A stretch of DNA of 64,000 nt from Arthrobacter sp. Leaf137 (GCF_001423525.1 NZ_LMOI01000001.1:496001-560000), one strand, 5' to 3'; shown: positions 15,578 through 24,165, counted from the first letter of the stretch. Numbers and translations: made by a program. The notes: generated from the sequence alone by a model not told the origin.

Positions 15578-15633
15578 TAGCAGTAGATGTCGTTATGGAT
15601 GCCCATAACGACATCTACTGCTACCCAGTTGGG
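15568..15633. repeat. 66-bp palindromic element, copy 3
   Basis: This copy has the same length as those at 2735 and 4387 and shares the inner arms CAGTAGATG / CATCTACTG with an ATAACGACATC segment. It is more diverged outside: GTAGGTAGCAG / CTGCTACCC arms and a TTATGGATGCCCATAA core. It lies 25 bp after the trxB stop, where it could act as a terminator or mRNA-stabilising hairpin. Confidence 0.8.
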
Positions 15634-15676
15634 CCGGAAAAAAGGCCTCCTGAAAGCCTTGCCGCCCACGGGCTTA

Positions 15677-15691
15677 TAAGTACACTTAGTA
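15677..15691 (+). promoter_or_regulatory. TAAG-N4-CTTAGTA motif
   Basis: TAAGTACACTTAGTA lies 75 bp before the small gene at 15766. The same TAAG-N4-CTT-N-GT pattern precedes the genes at 41471 and 55750. It may be a shared operator. Confidence 0.35.
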
Positions 15692-15765
15692 CATTCATCC
15701 GATGGGCTTGGGAGAGGCTGCTGCTCCTCCCCGGGGAGGGCTCCCAGCACAAAGGCGGCACCGCC

Positions 15766-15990
15766 ATGTCCGGCAAACCCAAAACTCCGCTGTCCGTCAC
15801 TGAGGAAGTGGCGCTCCTGGACCTCCAGCTGCAGGCGCTGGAAATCATCGAGGAAATCATGAGCGGCACAGACCCCGCGGAAGCCGGCGCCCGCGCCTCC
15901 CTCAGCCTGTTCGTGGACCGCAATCCAGGCCAACCACAGCGCGCCCTGCTTCTCCACATGCTGAGCACCCGGCGCACCAACCTCAGCTGA
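15766..15990 (+). CDS. Small hypothetical protein
   Basis: The protein has 74 residues and is predicted mainly helical. A leucine-rich amphipathic helix (EEVALLDLQLQALEIIEEIM) is followed by a GTDPAEAGARASLSLF segment and a C-terminal helix. It has no membrane segment or cysteine. ATG 15766 is used rather than an upstream in-frame ATG inside the palindromic element. A TAAG-N4-CTT motif lies upstream, as at two other small genes in the window. Family unknown; short helical proteins of this sort in actinobacteria are often stress-related, but that is only a guess. Confidence 0.6.
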   Translation: MSGKPKTPLSVTEEVALLDLQLQALEIIEEIMSGTDPAEAGARASLSLFVDRNPGQPQRALLLHMLSTRRTNLS

Positions 15991-16079
15991 CACAGGAATA
16001 ACACCCTGCGGAAACACTCCTGCAACCTCGCTGCGGCAAGCTGGGCGTACGGGGACACAACCAGCAGGAGGCAGCCCGC

Positions 16080-16313
16080 ATGGAGGCACAGGGAGTCAGT
16101 ACCGCTCAGCTCCGCATTGGAGACAACATCGAGGCGTGGCACCGGGGCAAGCTGTTCCACAGCGGCCGGGTGACCGGGGTGGTGCCCGCGCTGGACCTAT
16201 TCTGGATCCTGGACGCACGGACCGGCGCACGCAAGCTGCTGGACCCGGAGGCCCTGGAGATCCGACACATGGAGGCACCCGCGGAACCTGTGCTGGGACT
16301 CTCCCCGGCCTAG
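16080..16313 (+). CDS. Small hypothetical protein
   Basis: The protein has 77 residues with a strong AGGAGG ribosome site ten bases before ATG. The sequence AQLRIGDNIEAWHRGKLFHSGRVTGVVPALDLFWILDARTGARKLLDPEALEIRHME looks like a small beta-barrel, resembling an SH3- or Tudor-like fold with alternating strands and turns. This is a structural impression, not a family match. It lies 89 bp after the previous small gene, on the same strand, and ends just before a perfect 14-bp-stem hairpin shared with the convergent nhaA. Confidence 0.6.
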   Translation: MEAQGVSTAQLRIGDNIEAWHRGKLFHSGRVTGVVPALDLFWILDARTGARKLLDPEALEIRHMEAPAEPVLGLSPA

Positions 16314-16329
16314 CCGGCCACAGACAGAC

Positions 16330-16365
16330 CACGACGCCGGCACACGTGTAAGTGCCGGCGTCGTG
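16330..16365. terminator. Bidirectional terminator hairpin
   Basis: CACGACGCCGGCAC pairs perfectly with GTGCCGGCGTCGTG around an eight-base loop. It lies between the convergent stops at 16313 and 16384. No long T-run is present on either side. Confidence 0.7.
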
Positions 16366-16383
16366 CGTCCCTGGATAATCCGG

Positions 16384-17757
16384 TTAGGCGCGGTTCTGGT
16401 AGACGTCCGGGATGCCGTCCTGGTCAGCGTCCACTTTTTCCAATTCCTCGGCCTGCCGGTACTGCCGGTTCCGGGTGCGGAGGATAACGCTGGCCAGTAA
16501 GGCAGCGAGCAGCGACGCGGTCAGGATGCCCACCTTGGCATGGTCGTCGTGGAGGCTGCCCTGGCCGAAGCTGAGCTCGGCCACCAGCAAGGACACGGTG
16601 AAACCGATGCCGGCCAGCAGGGCCACGCCAAAGATGTCGATCCACCGGTAGGAGTCGTCCAGCTTGGCCTTGGTTGTCTTGGTCAGGAGCCAGGTGGCGC
16701 CGAGGATGCCCACCGGTTTGCCCAGGACCAGCGCCAGGATGATGCCCAGCGCCACCGGGTCAGCGAGCGCCGACACGAACCCGTCCCATCCGCCGATGGC
16801 GACGCCCGCCGAGAAAAAGGCGAACACCGGGACGGCAATGCCTGCGGAAATCGGCCGGAACCGGTGCTCGAAAATTTCTGCCAAACCGGGCCCGGCCTCC
16901 GGGCCTCCACTGGCCTGCGACCGGATTACCGGGACGGCGAAGCCCAGCAGCACTCCAGCCACCGTGGCGTGGATACCGGAGGCGTGCACCAGTGCCCAGG
17001 CGGCGAAACCCAGCGGCAGCAGGATCAGCCATGCCGCCGCGGCATGGGTGCCGAAGAACCGGCGGTACTTCTGGACCAGGAACGTGAACACGGCCAGCGG
17101 AATCAGGGCCAGCAGCAGCGGGGTGGGCTGGAGGTCGCTGGAGTAGAAGAACGCGATGATGCTGATGGCAATCAGGTCGTCCACCACGGCAAGGGTCAGC
17201 AGGAAGATCCGCAGGGCGCTGGGCAGGTGCGATCCGATGACGGCCAGCACGGCCACGGCAAAGGCGATGTCCGTGGCCGTGGGGATGGCCCAGCCGCGGA
17301 GCGTGTCCGGGTTGGAGAGGTTCACGACGGCGTAGATCACCGCCGGGACCAGCACACCGCCGGCGGCGGCCAGCACCGGGACGATGGACGTACTGATCTG
17401 GCGCAGGTCTCCGGCCACGAATTCGCGTTTGAGCTCCAGGCCCACCAGGAAGAAGAAGACCGCGAGGAGCCCGTCGGCCGCCCAGGCACCGAGGCTTAGT
17501 TCGAGGTGCCAGGGTTCGTAGCCGACGGTGATGTCCCTGAGGGCAAAGTAGCTGTCCGACGCCGGCGAGTTGGCCCAGATCAGGGCGATCACCGCGGCGG
17601 CCACCAGCAGGGCACCGCCCACCGTTTCCTTGCGGAGGATCTCGCCGATGCGAAGGGCTTCCGAATAGGAGCCCCGGGCGAGGATGGAACGGCGCGGCTG
17701 GGGTTGGGCCTGGTGCTTGTTTGGGTGCTTGTGCGGGGGCTGCGGGGCGGAGGTCAC
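16384..17757 (-). CDS. nhaA: Na+/H+ antiporter NhaA
   Basis: The protein has 457 residues and about twelve transmembrane helices. Transport-site aspartates are visible: ATDIAF (Asp163) and [10 protein letters not shown] (Asp193/Asp194), plus GLELKREF after helix 2 and [24 protein letters not shown] segments. It exchanges external protons for internal sodium, for pH and salt homeostasis. GTG 17757 with AGGA upstream is the likely start; the first 40 residues are polar and histidine/proline-rich. Unusually, the C-terminus ends [13 protein letters not shown], which resembles a thrombospondin type 3 or EF-hand-like calcium loop, not part of canonical NhaA. Confidence 0.92.
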   Translation of the reverse strand: MTSAPQPPHKHPNKHQAQPQPRRSILARGSYSEALRIGEILRKETVGGALLVAAAVIALIWANSPASDSYFALRDITVGYEPWHLELSLGAWAADGLLAVFFFLVGLELKREFVAGDLRQISTSIVPVLAAAGGVLVPAVIYAVVNLSNPDTLRGWAIPTATDIAFAVAVLAVIGSHLPSALRIFLLTLAVVDDLIAISIIAFFYSSDLQPTPLLLALIPLAVFTFLVQKYRRFFGTHAAAAWLILLPLGFAAWALVHASGIHATVAGVLLGFAVPVIRSQASGGPEAGPGLAEIFEHRFRPISAGIAVPVFAFFSAGVAIGGWDGFVSALADPVALGIILALVLGKPVGILGATWLLTKTTKAKLDDSYRWIDIFGVALLAGIGFTVSLLVAELSFGQGSLHDDHAKVGILTASLLAALLASVILRTRNRQYRQAEELEKVDADQDGIPDVYQNRA

Positions 17758-17950
17758 GGCAGGGTCCTGACTTTGGGGGTCGACGAAACTATGCCGACCA
17801 GACTTCCCGGCGCACCTTCATCCATCCTACCGGCACGGCAGCTTCCCCTTCTACGGACACAGGCGCTGGGGCCAACTTCGGTATGACAAGACCCGCCGGG
17901 AACACTGCGGTAGCGTCACTGGCACGGTATTCACAACCTGGGGGACACGG

Positions 17951-18391
17951 ATGATGAAGCTCAAACCCGCGGCAACGCTTGCAGCGCTGACGGTTCCGCT
18001 GCTGCTCGGTGGCTGCGCCAGTGACGGGTACGGCATTGATGCGCTGAAAGCCCCCGCAGGACCCGAGGATGCCTTCCCCGCCGATGCAGGCTTCCTGGAA
18101 CAGGTCGATCCCACCACCCTGCGTTTCCTGGTCGAAGATGGCGGCCGGAAGTTCTTTGCAGCGCAGAGTTCTGATGGCGCACAAGCCTGCCTGGCGGTGG
18201 TCAACGTGGATCGGCAGGTCACCGGTTACGCGGGATGCGGCGTTGCAGCCGGCAGCTCCAGCAACAAGATCGTGACCGTCAGCGGGTCCGACAGAAGACC
18301 CGCCGCCCTGGTGCCGGACTATGCCGACGCCGTCCAATTGGAGTCTGAAGGCTTAAGGCGTATCCACCAGAACGTGTACGTCGGCCCGTAG
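17951..18391 (+). CDS. Small secreted lipoprotein
   Basis: The protein has 146 residues. An N-terminal signal MKLKPAATLAALTVPLLLGGC ends in a lipobox with Cys near residue 22, so the mature protein should be lipid-anchored on the outer face of the membrane. The mature part has two further cysteines (AQACLAVV and GYAGCGVAAG) that could form a disulfide, and reads as a small beta-rich domain (TLRFLVEDGGRKFFAAQSSDG). No family is recognised. It converges with the hydrolase gene, the two stop codons being only 5 bp apart. Confidence 0.7.
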   Translation: MMKLKPAATLAALTVPLLLGGCASDGYGIDALKAPAGPEDAFPADAGFLEQVDPTTLRFLVEDGGRKFFAAQSSDGAQACLAVVNVDRQVTGYAGCGVAAGSSSNKIVTVSGSDRRPAALVPDYADAVQLESEGLRRIHQNVYVGP

Positions 18392-18396
18392 CCGGC

Positions 18397-19233
18397 CTAC
18401 TTCGCCAGGAATTCGATCACCACGCTGTTCCACTCCTCTGCGTGGCTCACGTTGCAGCCGTGCGGCGCGTCCTTGATGACGTGGACCTCACTGTCCGCCA
18501 GTGCGGCGTGCGTCCGCTGGCCGGACCCCTCGAACGGCACGGTCGCGTCGCCGTCGCCATGAATCACCAAGGCCGGGACGGTGACATCGGCGAGGTCGCC
18601 CCGGAAGTCGGTTCCGCCGAAGGCCGCCATGCAGGCAAGCGCCGCGTTCTTGTTGGCCTGCCCGCACATGGCACCGGCTTCCTTGCGCTGCACCTCGCTG
18701 ACCTTGAGGACCCCGTCCACGGAGAAGAAGTCGCGGGTGAAGGAATCGTAGAAGGCTGCCTCGTCCGTGACGAGGTCCTCCGCCATGCCGTCCGCCTGCT
18801 CCGGGGTCAGGGGCCCATCCGGGTTGCCGTCCGTCCGCATGAGGTAGGGCGTCACGGCGGAGGCGAAGACCACGCTGCGGATACGCGCCGGTCCGTACAG
18901 GCCGAGGTAGCGTGCCACCTCACCGCCGCCCATGGAGAACCCCACCAGGGTCACGTCGCTGAGGTCCAGCTCCACCAGGACCTTCTGCAGGTCCTCGGCC
19001 AGAACATCGTAGTTGTAGCCCGCCTGGGGCTTGCTGCTGAGGCCGAACCCCCTGCGGTCATAGGTAATGGGCCGGTATCCGGCCTCCTGCAGCGCCGGTA
19101 TCTGCTCCTCGAAGGATTTCCCGGAGAGCGGCCATCCGTGGATGAGGACCACCGGGCGGCCCGCTCCGCCAGCATCGTCCACATGCAGGTTGGTGTCCTT
19201 GAACAGCCCGTGGTGGGCAGTAACTTCGGTCAT
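18397..19233 (-). CDS. Alpha/beta hydrolase, cofactor-free haloperoxidase-like
   Basis: The protein has 278 residues. It matches the non-haem chloroperoxidase/esterase group: oxyanion LIHGWPLSGKSFEEQIPAL, YDRRGFGLSSKP, nucleophile elbow GFSMGGGEVARYL, acid residue in HGDGDATVPFEGSG and histidine in DAPHGCNVSHAEEWN. It is cytoplasmic, with no signal sequence. Members hydrolyse esters or form peracids; the physiological substrate is unknown. The ATG at 19233 opens MTEVTAHHGLFKDTNLHVDDAG. It is a single gene whose upstream side faces the end of the PAS-ANTAR gene. Confidence 0.85.
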   Translation of the reverse strand: MTEVTAHHGLFKDTNLHVDDAGGAGRPVVLIHGWPLSGKSFEEQIPALQEAGYRPITYDRRGFGLSSKPQAGYNYDVLAEDLQKVLVELDLSDVTLVGFSMGGGEVARYLGLYGPARIRSVVFASAVTPYLMRTDGNPDGPLTPEQADGMAEDLVTDEAAFYDSFTRDFFSVDGVLKVSEVQRKEAGAMCGQANKNAALACMAAFGGTDFRGDLADVTVPALVIHGDGDATVPFEGSGQRTHAALADSEVHVIKDAPHGCNVSHAEEWNSVVIEFLAK

Positions 19234-19329
19234 GGCTGACCTTCCGATATGCGGTTACCGGGCCTCGGTTGACGCCCGAACACCAGTCATTCGGCAGCAT
19301 GCTGACTTCTGGATGGGTCCCGCTGGGCG

Positions 19330-20154
19330 TCAGCCCGTGGGGCGGCGGCCGGGACCCGGGCGTCCCGTGGGAGGACGGGGCGAGGGTCCGGGGACGGCGG
19401 AGCGTCCGGCAGCTACCGCGGACGGACCTGCGGCGGTCCGGCGTTCAGGTGCTGCCCGGTGGTCCCGGGCGGCCTGGTGTTCCCTGGACTTGCTCCGGTC
19501 CCCCGAAACTGCCGGCGCCCGGTCAGCTATGGCCCTGACGGCCCTGACCAGGTACTCCCGGGCGTCTTCCGAGTTGGCCAGCTGCACCAGTTCCGCTGCC
19601 ACTGCCACCAGCTTGACGTTCCGGTAGCTGCTGGTTGCCACCAGCAGCTGGAAGGCTTCATCGGAGCCAATGCCGAGCAGTCCCATGAGGATGCCCCGCG
19701 CCTGGTCGATGACGGTGCGGGTGGACGTAGCCCCGGCCACCGCATCACGGGCGGTCTGCTCGGTCTCGCGCTGCAGGGTTGAGGTGAGGTCCACCATCAC
19801 GCCCTCGATCACCGTGACCTTGCCGTCCGGGCCGATGATGCCCTCGCCGGAGGACAGCACCCGTTTGGTTTTGCCCCTGGAGTCGATGATCCGGTGGTAC
19901 ATGCAGAAGTACCCGCCGGTCTCGGCAACCTGGGCCACAATGGCTTCGCAACGCGGCCGGTCCTCGGGATGCTTGTGCGCGAACAGCAGTTCCAGGGTGG
20001 GGACCACGTCGCCGCGGCGGTAGCCGTGCAGCTGGTACATCCCGTCGGACCAGGAAAGCTTCCAGCCATCCACCTCTGCCGTGTAGGTTCCGGCGACGCA
20101 GTCGTCGTCCCCCAAGGCACTCGAGTAGGTGTAAGGGCCGCGAACGTCCTTCAC
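19330..20154 (-). CDS. PAS-ANTAR domain regulator
   Basis: The protein has 274 residues. A PAS domain (about 20-125; WKLSWSDGMYQLHGYRRGDVVP ... RIIDSRGKTKRVLSSGEGIIG) is followed by an ANTAR RNA-binding domain (about 140-200; RTVIDQARGILMGLLGIGSDEAFQLL and YRNVKLVAVAAELV) and a disordered Arg/Pro/Ala tail of about 60 residues. It probably links a PAS-sensed signal to transcription antitermination. GTG 20154 is chosen since GGAGGT lies six bases upstream; an ATG at 20175 lacks such a site. It is the second ANTAR protein in the window, divergent from the copper operon. Confidence 0.86.
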   Translation of the reverse strand: MKDVRGPYTYSSALGDDDCVAGTYTAEVDGWKLSWSDGMYQLHGYRRGDVVPTLELLFAHKHPEDRPRCEAIVAQVAETGGYFCMYHRIIDSRGKTKRVLSSGEGIIGPDGKVTVIEGVMVDLTSTLQRETEQTARDAVAGATSTRTVIDQARGILMGLLGIGSDEAFQLLVATSSYRNVKLVAVAAELVQLANSEDAREYLVRAVRAIADRAPAVSGDRSKSREHQAARDHRAAPERRTAAGPSAVAAGRSAVPGPSPRPPTGRPGPGRRPTG

Positions 20155-20295
20155 AGGGCCACCTCCATGTAGCATCCGTTCCGCCCGCACAAGCATGCTC
20201 TGCCCGTGTGGGCCTTTATACAAGTATGACGGGAGCAAGATTAAGTTGGTAGCCCGGGCTGCTAGCTCTCCCCGGTCACAAGCCGCGCCGAAGCC

Positions 20296-20324
20296 TTGAC
20301 GACGATACCCCCTAGGGGTATATT
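20296..20324 (+). promoter_or_regulatory. copB promoter with CsoR-like operator
   Basis: TTGACG (20296-20301) and TATATT (20319-20324) are separated by exactly 17 bp. The spacer contains the near-perfect palindrome ATACCCCCTAGGGGTAT (20305-20321), the form recognised by copper-sensing CsoR repressors. Copper would release the repressor. A 129-nt leader follows before the copB ATG. CsoR itself is not encoded in the window. Confidence 0.82.
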
Positions 20325-20453
20325 AAGGGTGTTGTCAGTGAAGTGGTATGTCCCGGCCGGCGTTTCCAAGCGCCCCGCTTTCACAGCCGTTCAACCCCAG
20401 CGCCTGCTTGTCCATAAGGATTCTTCCTTCGCCAAGAAACGGACCTGACTCCC

Positions 20454-22622
20454 ATGCAAGACCATTCCCATCACCATCACGACGGCGGCCGCCAGTCCGC
20501 GGGCGGGGTCACCGACGCTCCGGCTGCTGCCGCCCCTGCCGGGCACGGCCACGCCCCCGGCCACGCGCACACCGCGGCACCCCTGCAGCACGGCGCCCAC
20601 ACGCCCCACGATGACGGCCACACCGTGCACACGTCCGGCCAGCACGCCGGGCACAGCACCGCCATGTTCAAGAACAGGTTCTGGCTCACGCTGGCCTTAT
20701 CTCTTCCCGTGGTCTACTTCAGCCCCATGGTGGGCCACCTCCTGGGCTACATGGCGCCCATGTTCCCGGGCTCCGCCTGGATCCCGCCTGTATTGGGAAC
20801 CGTCATTTTCCTGTACGGCGGCCAGCCGTTCCTCAAAGGCGGCCTGCAGGAACTGAAGGACCGCCAGCCCGGCATGATGCTGCTGATCGCAATGGCCATC
20901 ACGGTGGCGTTCGCCGCCTCCTGGGTCACCAGCCTGGGCCTGGGCGGCTTCGACCTCGATTTCTGGTGGGAGCTGGCGCTCCTGGTGGCCATTATGCTGC
21001 TGGGCCACTGGATCGAGATGCGCGCCCTCGGATCGGCGCGGGGAGCGTTGGACGCCCTCGCCGCGCTGCTGCCGGACGACGCCGAACGCGTCACAGCTTC
21101 CGGCACCGAGACAGTACCCGTGTCCGGGCTGAGGCCCGGCGACCTCGTCCTGGTCCGCCCCGGCGCCCGGGTGCCCGCCGACGGCACGGTTGCGGAGGGC
21201 CGCGCCGAGTTCGACGAATCCATGATCACGGGCGAATCCAAGACCGTTCCGCGCGGGCCCGGTGACGCCGTGGTGGCCGGCACCGTGGCCACGGACTCCG
21301 GGGTGCGCGTCCTCGTCACAGCAGTGGGCGACGATACCGCCCTGGCCGGCATCCAGCGGCTGGTGGCCGAGGCACAGGCATCGTCCTCCCGTGCCCAGGC
21401 ACTGGCCGACCGCGCCGCTGCCTTCCTCTTCTATTTCGCCGCCGGAGCGGGTGTGCTCACGTTCATCGCCTGGACCCTGCTGGGCAGCGTGCCGGAAGCG
21501 GTCACCCGGACGGTGACGGTGCTGGTGATCGCCTGCCCGCACGCCCTGGGCCTGGCCATTCCGCTGGTGATCGCGATCTCCACCGAACAGGCTGCCCGCG
21601 CAGGGGTGCTGATCAAGAACCGGATGGTCCTGGAGCGCATGCGGACCATCGACGTGGTCCTCTTCGACAAGACAGGCACCCTCACCAGGGGCGAACCCGA
21701 GCTCCGGGACATCGCCACAACCGGGACCCTGGATGCTGACGGCCTGCTGTCCCTGGCCGCCGCTGTCGAATCCGACAGCGAGCATCCCGCAGCCCGGGCC
21801 ATCGTCCGTGCTGCGCGGAGCCGTAGCCTCACCGTTCCTGCCGCGTCCGGGTTTTCGGCACTGGCGGGCCGCGGCGTGCAGGCAACCGTGGACGGCCGTC
21901 CGCTGCACGTGGGCGGACCCGCGCTCCTTCGCGAGCTTGGCGTCGTCGAACCTTCCGGCCTGGCTGAGGCCACGCGCAGCTGGCGGGAGCGCGGCGCGTC
22001 CGTCCTGCACGTGCTCGACGGCGGCCGTGTCCTGGGTGCCGTGAGCCTGGAGGATGCGGTGCGGCCGGAGTCCCGGCAGGCGGTGGCGGCGCTGCAGAAC
22101 CGCGGCGTCAAGGTGGCCATGATCACGGGCGACGCGCGCCAGGTGGCGCAGGCCGTGGCCGCGGACCTGAAGATCGACGAGGTGTTTGCCGAGGTGCTGC
22201 CGGCGGGCAAGGACAAAAAAGTGGCGGAGCTGCAGGGCCGCGGGCTGAAGGTGGCCATGGTGGGCGACGGCGTGAACGACTCCCCCGCCTTGGCCCGCGC
22301 CGAGGTGGGCATCGCCATCGGCGCCGGGACGGATGTGGCGATGGAATCCGCCGGCGTGGTGCTGGCCGGCAACGATCCGCGTGCGGTGCTGTCCATGGTG
22401 GACCTGTCCCGGGCAAGCTACCGCAAGATGTGGCAGAACCTGGTGTGGGCCACCGGCTACAACGTCCTGTCCGTGCCTCTGGCCGCCGGGGTGCTCGCAT
22501 TCGCCGGGGTGGTCCTCTCGCCGGCCGCCGGCGCCGTCCTGATGAGCGCCTCCACCATCGTGGTGGCGCTGAACGCCCAGCTGCTGCGGCGGCTCAAACT
22601 CAACCCCGCCGATGTGCGCTGA
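20454..22622 (+). CDS. copB: Copper-exporting P-type ATPase, CopB type (P1B-3)
   Basis: The protein has 722 residues. The first 70 residues are histidine-rich (HSHHHHD, HGHAPGHAH) and replace the CxxC metal-binding domains of CopA. Catalytic motifs are TGES (259-262), the metal-translocation motif CPH (361-363, the CopB signature rather than CPC), phosphorylation DKTGTLT (Asp405), SEHPAARA and GDGVNDSPAL. There are about eight helices. It pumps copper, perhaps Cu2+ or Cu+, out of the cytoplasm. The CsoR-like operator upstream indicates copper induction, and the DUF305 lipoprotein gene follows after 57 bp. The ribosome site is weak; AAGGA lies some 25 bases upstream. Confidence 0.93.
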   Translation: MQDHSHHHHDGGRQSAGGVTDAPAAAAPAGHGHAPGHAHTAAPLQHGAHTPHDDGHTVHTSGQHAGHSTAMFKNRFWLTLALSLPVVYFSPMVGHLLGYMAPMFPGSAWIPPVLGTVIFLYGGQPFLKGGLQELKDRQPGMMLLIAMAITVAFAASWVTSLGLGGFDLDFWWELALLVAIMLLGHWIEMRALGSARGALDALAALLPDDAERVTASGTETVPVSGLRPGDLVLVRPGARVPADGTVAEGRAEFDESMITGESKTVPRGPGDAVVAGTVATDSGVRVLVTAVGDDTALAGIQRLVAEAQASSSRAQALADRAAAFLFYFAAGAGVLTFIAWTLLGSVPEAVTRTVTVLVIACPHALGLAIPLVIAISTEQAARAGVLIKNRMVLERMRTIDVVLFDKTGTLTRGEPELRDIATTGTLDADGLLSLAAAVESDSEHPAARAIVRAARSRSLTVPAASGFSALAGRGVQATVDGRPLHVGGPALLRELGVVEPSGLAEATRSWRERGASVLHVLDGGRVLGAVSLEDAVRPESRQAVAALQNRGVKVAMITGDARQVAQAVAADLKIDEVFAEVLPAGKDKKVAELQGRGLKVAMVGDGVNDSPALARAEVGIAIGAGTDVAMESAGVVLAGNDPRAVLSMVDLSRASYRKMWQNLVWATGYNVLSVPLAAGVLAFAGVVLSPAAGAVLMSASTIVVALNAQLLRRLKLNPADVR

Positions 22623-22679
22623 CACCGCCACATCCACAAACACTCCATTGCCAGCTACTTTCCTGAAGGACGTTCAACC

Positions 22680-23300
22680 ATGACCACCAAGACCAAAACC
22701 CTGATGCTCGCCGTTGCCCTCACAGCCTCCCTTGGCCTGGCAGGCTGCGCCGCCGGTTCGGGAAGCTCCGGTGGAAACACCATGCCCATGAACCACGGCA
22801 GCTCCGCACCGATGTCCAGCATGATGCCGGACGCAAACTCCGACCATAACCAGGCCGACATCATGTTTTCCCAGATGATGATTCCGCACCACCAGCAGGC
22901 CGTGGAGATGAGCGGCATCATGCTGGCCAAGCAGGATACGCCCGCCCCGGTGGCCTCGCTCGCCAGCCGGATCAGGGACGCGCAGACGCCGGAAATCAAA
23001 CTCATGACCGGCTGGCTGGAGGGCTGGAACGTGCCCACCATGATGAGCGACCAGTCCGGCCACGGGATGGGCGGCATGGTGGACGTGGACGGCATCGCCA
23101 AACTCAAGGCCGCGCAGGGCACCGAAGCGGCCAGGCTCTTCCTCCAGCAGATGACCGGGCACCACGAGGGCGCCATCGACATGGCCCGGCAGGAGATCAG
23201 CTCCGGCAAGTACCCGCAGACCATCCAGCTGGCCCGCGACATCATCAAAGCCCAGGAAACCGAGATCGCGGAGATGAAGGAACTCCTGGCCGGCTTCTGA
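22680..23300 (+). CDS. DUF305 copper-associated lipoprotein
   Basis: The protein has 206 residues. Signal peptide with lipobox LGLAGC (Cys near 23), then a Ser/Met/His-rich linker (NTMPMNHGSS, PMSSMMPD) and the ferritin-like four-helix DUF305 domain. Paired motifs DIMFSQMMIPHHQQAVEMSGIML and FLQQMTGHHEGAIDMARQEI carry histidine and methionine residues suited to copper binding. Family members sit with copper export genes and probably buffer or pass on copper at the cell surface. The gene follows copB closely, and both should answer to the CsoR-like operator. Confidence 0.88.
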   Translation: MTTKTKTLMLAVALTASLGLAGCAAGSGSSGGNTMPMNHGSSAPMSSMMPDANSDHNQADIMFSQMMIPHHQQAVEMSGIMLAKQDTPAPVASLASRIRDAQTPEIKLMTGWLEGWNVPTMMSDQSGHGMGGMVDVDGIAKLKAAQGTEAARLFLQQMTGHHEGAIDMARQEISSGKYPQTIQLARDIIKAQETEIAEMKELLAGF

Positions 23301-23305
23301 CCCCC

Positions 23306-23425
23306 CACCACCGAAACGCACGCTCACTTCCGGCGGCTCTCACCGAAACGCGCGCCCACCATTCCAGCGCGAGGTGAGCGCGTCAGCTCCCAAGCAACCA
23401 AAGGTGAGCTCGCGTGCGGGGTGGG
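23306..23425. repeat. Imperfect direct and inverted repeats after the copper operon
   Basis: CACCGAAACGC occurs at about 23308 and 23340. GGTGAGCGCG and GGTGAGCTCGCG nearby are reverse complements of the CGCxCGCTCAC-type sequence. The segment has no coding potential and looks like a small interspersed repeat; it may form the 3' end structure of the operon. Confidence 0.4.
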
Positions 23426-23508
23426 GCGGCCGCCGTCGGGCGTGTGCGTGTTAAGTTGAGAGGCACGGACTGTACGGTCCCGGCACCGGCTGGAAAGAGT
23501 AACTTCCC

Positions 23509-24165
23509 TTGGATATCCCCGCACCAGTAAGAATCCTGACCGTCTGCACCGGCAACATCTGCCGCTCGCCCGTGGCCGAGAGGCTGCTGCAGACAGGACT
23601 CAACCAGGTGGTGCCCGGCGGGTTCGAGGTGGCCAGCGCCGGAACCAGGGCCATGGTGGGCGATCCCATGCAGCCGATTTCGGCGGACATCGTGCGGACC
23701 TACGGCGGGGACCCGGACGGCTTCGAGGCCCGGCAGCTCAACTCCAAGATCCTTCGCGGGGTGGACCTGGTGCTCACCATGACTTCCGGCCACCGCGGCG
23801 AGGTGCTGCAGCAGGACGCGTCCATGCTGAAACGGACGTTCACCATCCGCGAGTTCGCCCGGATGCTCGACGTGCTGGACGGCCGCGCCACGGACGCCCC
23901 CGCCGAGGATCCCGGTGACGCCGACCCGCTGGCCGCGAACACCGCGTACTGGCGGAGCCTCCCGGCCCGTGCCGCAGGCGTCCGGCACCTGGCCCTGCCG
24001 GCGGATTCCGCGGAGAACGACATCATTGACCCCTACCGGCGCTCCCCCGAGGTGTACCGGCAGATGGAGGACGAGCTGGCCCCCGCCATCGTGTCCATCC
24101 TGCGGCATGCCCGCCTCAACTCGGTGCCATCACGACGGCGGCACCCGGCGGTGTCCGGCCCGTGA
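23509..24165 (+). CDS. Low molecular weight protein-tyrosine phosphatase
   Basis: The protein has 218 residues. The P-loop CTGNICRS (Cys13, Arg19) lies at the N-terminus as in all LMW-PTPs, and the general acid Asp174 is in DIIDPYRRSPEVY. An insertion of about 30 residues (ATDAPAEDPGDADPLAANTAYW) makes it longer than the usual 150-160. It dephosphorylates tyrosine phosphate, often on capsule or exopolysaccharide kinases. Translation probably starts at TTG 23509, which follows GGAAAG. The next gene is an LCP protein, consistent with cell-wall or surface polysaccharide work. Confidence 0.85.
   Translation: MDIPAPVRILTVCTGNICRSPVAERLLQTGLNQVVPGGFEVASAGTRAMVGDPMQPISADIVRTYGGDPDGFEARQLNSKILRGVDLVLTMTSGHRGEVLQQDASMLKRTFTIREFARMLDVLDGRATDAPAEDPGDADPLAANTAYWRSLPARAAGVRHLALPADSAENDIIDPYRRSPEVYRQMEDELAPAIVSILRHARLNSVPSRRRHPAVSGP

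Noticed and set aside
2735..15633. CRISPR array from repeated palindromes
   Set aside because: Three copies with spacing of 1.6 and 11 kb; not a repeat-spacer pattern, and there are no cas genes.
20697..22643. 648-codon minus-strand frame
   Set aside because: Antisense to the copB ATPase, with composition typical of reverse frames in GC-rich genes.
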